Assembly (NCBI RefSeq): GCF_000400995.2
Contig: NZ_DF238908.1
Coordinates: 186,001 to 250,000, forward strand
DNA from: Acidovorax sp. MR-S7
Lineage (GTDB): Bacteria; Pseudomonadota; Gammaproteobacteria; Burkholderiales; Burkholderiaceae_C
Direction of reading: 5' to 3'
DNA length: 64,000 nucleotides
Numbering within the stretch: position 1 is the stretch's first letter; each line of letters starts with the position of its first letter. The position numbers were made by a program, and so were the translations under genes. Shown piece after piece: positions 63,934-64,000 of the stretch. The notes under the pieces were generated by a model that did not search any database, was not told the origin of the DNA, and was given only the letters and a program-made list of their open reading frames with translations.

Positions 63934-64000
63934 GGTGCCTTTACAGCATCGGTTTCCACTCCGATGCCAACAATTCATTCAAGGATTGTCAAAAGTCTAG

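Larger units (their letters stand above)
40112..64000. mobile_element. Putative genomic island, right end not in window
   Basis: The stretch starts with direct repeats and a P4-type integrase. It continues with island-type regulators and with catabolic genes whose base composition (43.7-57.3 kb) is clearly less GC-rich and less codon-biased than the DNA to the left. A hydantoinase pseudogene near 57.6 kb suggests further rearrangement. I found no second copy of the 17-base repeat before the window ends, so the right border is unknown and the part beyond 57.9 kb may have a separate origin. Confidence 0.5.

Overview
The window is high-GC DNA from a betaproteobacterium, most likely Comamonadaceae (Acidovorax, Alicycliphilus or Diaphorobacter type). 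The evidence is the gene content and order, long antisense open frames caused by GC-rich codon use, and a palindromic repeat built on the core CCAGCGCTTG-n-CAAGCGCTGG, which I associate with this family. I see no rRNA, tRNA or CRISPR array.

Region 1 (1-40.0 kb) looks like core chromosome. It holds sulfate activation (cysD-cysN), ferredoxin plus ferredoxin reductase, and a thiamin block: a TPP-riboswitch-controlled cytX transporter, thiD, and a second TPP riboswitch ahead of thiO-thiS-thiG-thiE. A FimV-like protein follows. Next come fatty-acid and aromatic CoA genes (3-hydroxyacyl-CoA dehydrogenase, enoyl-CoA hydratase family, Crp/Fnr regulator, phosphotransferase plus acyl-CoA dehydrogenase, IclR regulator) and pbpG. 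The branched-chain amino acid block lies on the minus strand: two different leuA genes, pssA, ilvC, ilvH and ilvB. A leucine-rich leader peptide and an intrinsic terminator precede the second leuA and look like a classical attenuator. After that come an ECF sigma factor with a DUF3619 partner, DUF3106, RDD, dgkA, a LOG protein, a P-II protein, nadE, a DUF482-type acyltransferase, an MCP with cheW, a Fur-box-preceded iron-binding protein, and an HSD10-like dehydrogenase behind a six-unit hexamer array.

Region 2 (about 40.1 kb to the window end) looks acquired. It opens with a 17-bp direct repeat and a P4-type integrase, then a LysR effector domain without a DNA-binding domain, an XRE regulator and a full LysR. 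The 43.7-57.3 kb part is visibly less GC-rich. It carries a catabolic divergon. Seven minus-strand genes (desulfinase-like acyl-CoA dehydrogenase, two enolase-superfamily dehydratases, a Bug-type binding protein, an AhpD-like protein, a D-2-hydroxyacid dehydrogenase and an FMN hydroxyacid oxidase) face a class III CoA-transferase, an alpha-methylacyl-CoA racemase and a LysR regulator. Two LysR-type T-N11-A dyads lie between the two arms. The divergon acyl-CoA dehydrogenase lacks the usual catalytic glutamate and keeps Arg84 and Gln246, which I recall as key residues of 3-sulfinopropanoyl-CoA desulfinase. The cluster may therefore handle a sulfinated or branched hydroxy acid.

Region 3 (57.5-64 kb) has a hydantoinase-like pseudogene fragment, then a tight operon (cupin, amine oxidase, zinc alcohol dehydrogenase, MFS exporter or importer) facing a GcvA-like LysR, and finally a GntR/FCD regulator.

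The most unusual signals are copies of the palindromic repeat that are translated in frame inside cysN, nadE and the acyltransferase gene, the leucine attenuator, and the undescribed catabolic divergon on the island.
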